NCBI GenBank assembly: GCA_964246975.1
Contig: CAXTSL010000122.1
Span: 1-5,702 of the forward strand
DNA length: 5,702 nt
Reading direction: 5' to 3'
Origin: Glacieibacterium sp964246975
GTDB lineage: Bacteria > Pseudomonadota > Alphaproteobacteria > Sphingomonadales > Sphingomonadaceae
Shown here: positions 4,990-5,702 of the stretch, in pieces
Numbering within the stretch: the first letter of the stretch is position 1
Layout of the letters: each line of letters begins with the position of its first letter
The notes under the pieces: model-generated
Databases searched by the model: none
What the model was told of the DNA's origin: nothing
Seen by the model: the letters and a program-made list of their open reading frames with translations, nothing else
Translations under genes and position numbers: made by a program

Positions 4990-5702
4990 TCACCCCGGAA
5001 TCGCCTGTTCCCCCACGACGTTCAACCCGTAACCCTGCAACCCGACGATATTGCGGTGGGCGTTGGTCAGCAGCACCATGTCGCTGACCCCCAGGTCGAC
5101 GAGGATCTGCGCGCCGATGCCATAGTCGCGCAGCTCGACGGGCTCGCCGAGCCCGCGCGCGCGCATCTGCTGCGAGATCGCGTCGGGGCGGGCGTCGCGG
5201 ATGATCACCACCACTCCCGCGCCCGCCGCGCCGATCGCCTCCATGGCGCGCTGGAGCTGCCCGGCGCGGCCGCCGACTTCGCCAAACAGGTCGGAAAACA
5301 TGCTCATTGCGTGGACGCGGACGAGGGTCGGCTTGCCGGGTTCGATGCGGCCCTTCTGGAGAACCATGTGCTCGGCGTATTCGGCCTTGTTGACATAGGT
5401 CTTGGCGGTCCACTGGCCGCCGTGGAGGCTGTCGAGGGGGACGCTGGCGACGCACTGGACGAGGTGGTCGTGGCGCAGGCGATAGGCGATGAGGTCGCGG
5501 ATCGTGCCGATGCGCAGCCCGTGGCGCGCGGCGAATTCGAGCAGGTCGGGCAGCCGCGCCATCGTCCCGTCGTCGTTCATGATCTCGCAGATGACGCCCG
5601 ACGGGTTGAGCCCGGCCAGCCGCGCCACGTCGACGGCAGCTTCGGTGTGCCCGGCGCGCACCAGCACGCCGCCGTCGCGCGCGACCAGCGGGAAGACGTG
5701 GC
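4990..5702 (-). CDS. ribB: 3,4-dihydroxy-2-butanone-4-phosphate synthase with degenerate GTP cyclohydrolase II-like domain (RibBX type; 5' end beyond window)
   Basis: The window holds the last 236 residues plus stop, in the codon frame starting at 5700. The first 75 or so are the C-terminal part of the RibB domain, which converts ribulose 5-phosphate to 3,4-dihydroxy-2-butanone 4-phosphate: HVFPL, then RAGHTEAAVD and GVICEIMNDDGTMAR with the catalytic-type His and Glu, ending DLIAYR. The remaining 160 residues align with GTP cyclohydrolase II (RDYGIGAQILVDLGV, LLTNAHRNIVGLQGYGLNVV). The zinc-site block, normally with three Cys, here reads HAMSMFSDLFGEVGG with no Cys, and the GRGIGL segment is replaced by RDARPDAISQQ. 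It should therefore have RibB activity but not make the GTP-derived pyrimidine. This matches the RibBX arrangement known in Proteobacteria, where a separate RibA is needed. A downstream GTG at 5667 is not the real start because the RibB domain continues upstream. About 130-140 N-terminal residues are missing. Confidence 0.93.
   Translation of the reverse strand, partial: HVFPLVARDGGVLVRAGHTEAAVDVARLAGLNPSGVICEIMNDDGTMARLPDLLEFAARHGLRIGTIRDLIAYRLRHDHLVQCVASVPLDSLHGGQWTAKTYVNKAEYAEHMVLQKGRIEPGKPTLVRVHAMSMFSDLFGEVGGRAGQLQRAMEAIGAAGAGVVVIIRDARPDAISQQMRARGLGEPVELRDYGIGAQILVDLGVSDMVLLTNAHRNIVGLQGYGLNVVGEQAIPG

Overview
The window is GC-rich alphaproteobacterial DNA. Protein wording and gene order (ribBX, ribH, nusB, thiL, hppA, all on the minus strand) point to a sphingomonad (Sphingomonadales); this assignment is inferred from recognition, not from a search. 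Coordinates run opposite to transcription, so the operon reads from the right edge to the left.

Layout from upstream to downstream on the minus strand: the 3' part of a ribB-type gene whose C-terminal half is a GTP-cyclohydrolase-II-like domain without its zinc and catalytic residues (RibBX type, 5702-4990); a 98-bp composite palindrome (4966-4869); a small single-domain GIY-YIG nuclease gene (4855-4514); a second 98-bp palindrome of the same family (4472-4375); ribH, lumazine synthase (4353-3925); nusB (3891-3424); a third, shorter 76-bp copy of the palindrome (3410-3335); thiL, thiamine-monophosphate kinase (3307-2219), which carries an unrelated 128-bp palindromic element in frame inside its coding sequence; and hppA, a K+-independent type membrane pyrophosphatase (2098 to beyond the left edge, lacking only its last few residues and stop).

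The core genes form a familiar vitamin/transcription cluster. RibB makes the four-carbon precursor of riboflavin, RibH condenses it to the lumazine, NusB serves antitermination, ThiL makes thiamine diphosphate, and the pyrophosphatase pumps protons using the pyrophosphate released by biosynthesis.

The unusual material is the repeat content. One palindrome family (three copies) sits between genes, and two equal-length copies bracket the GIY-YIG gene. A second, unrelated palindrome has become 43 residues of ThiL. That element is open in five of six frames, and its only stop codon is created by the single mismatch in its main stem. No RNA genes, CRISPR arrays, T-tract terminators or convincing promoters were seen. 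Long plus-strand open frames opposite hppA and thiL are GC-rich antisense shadows.
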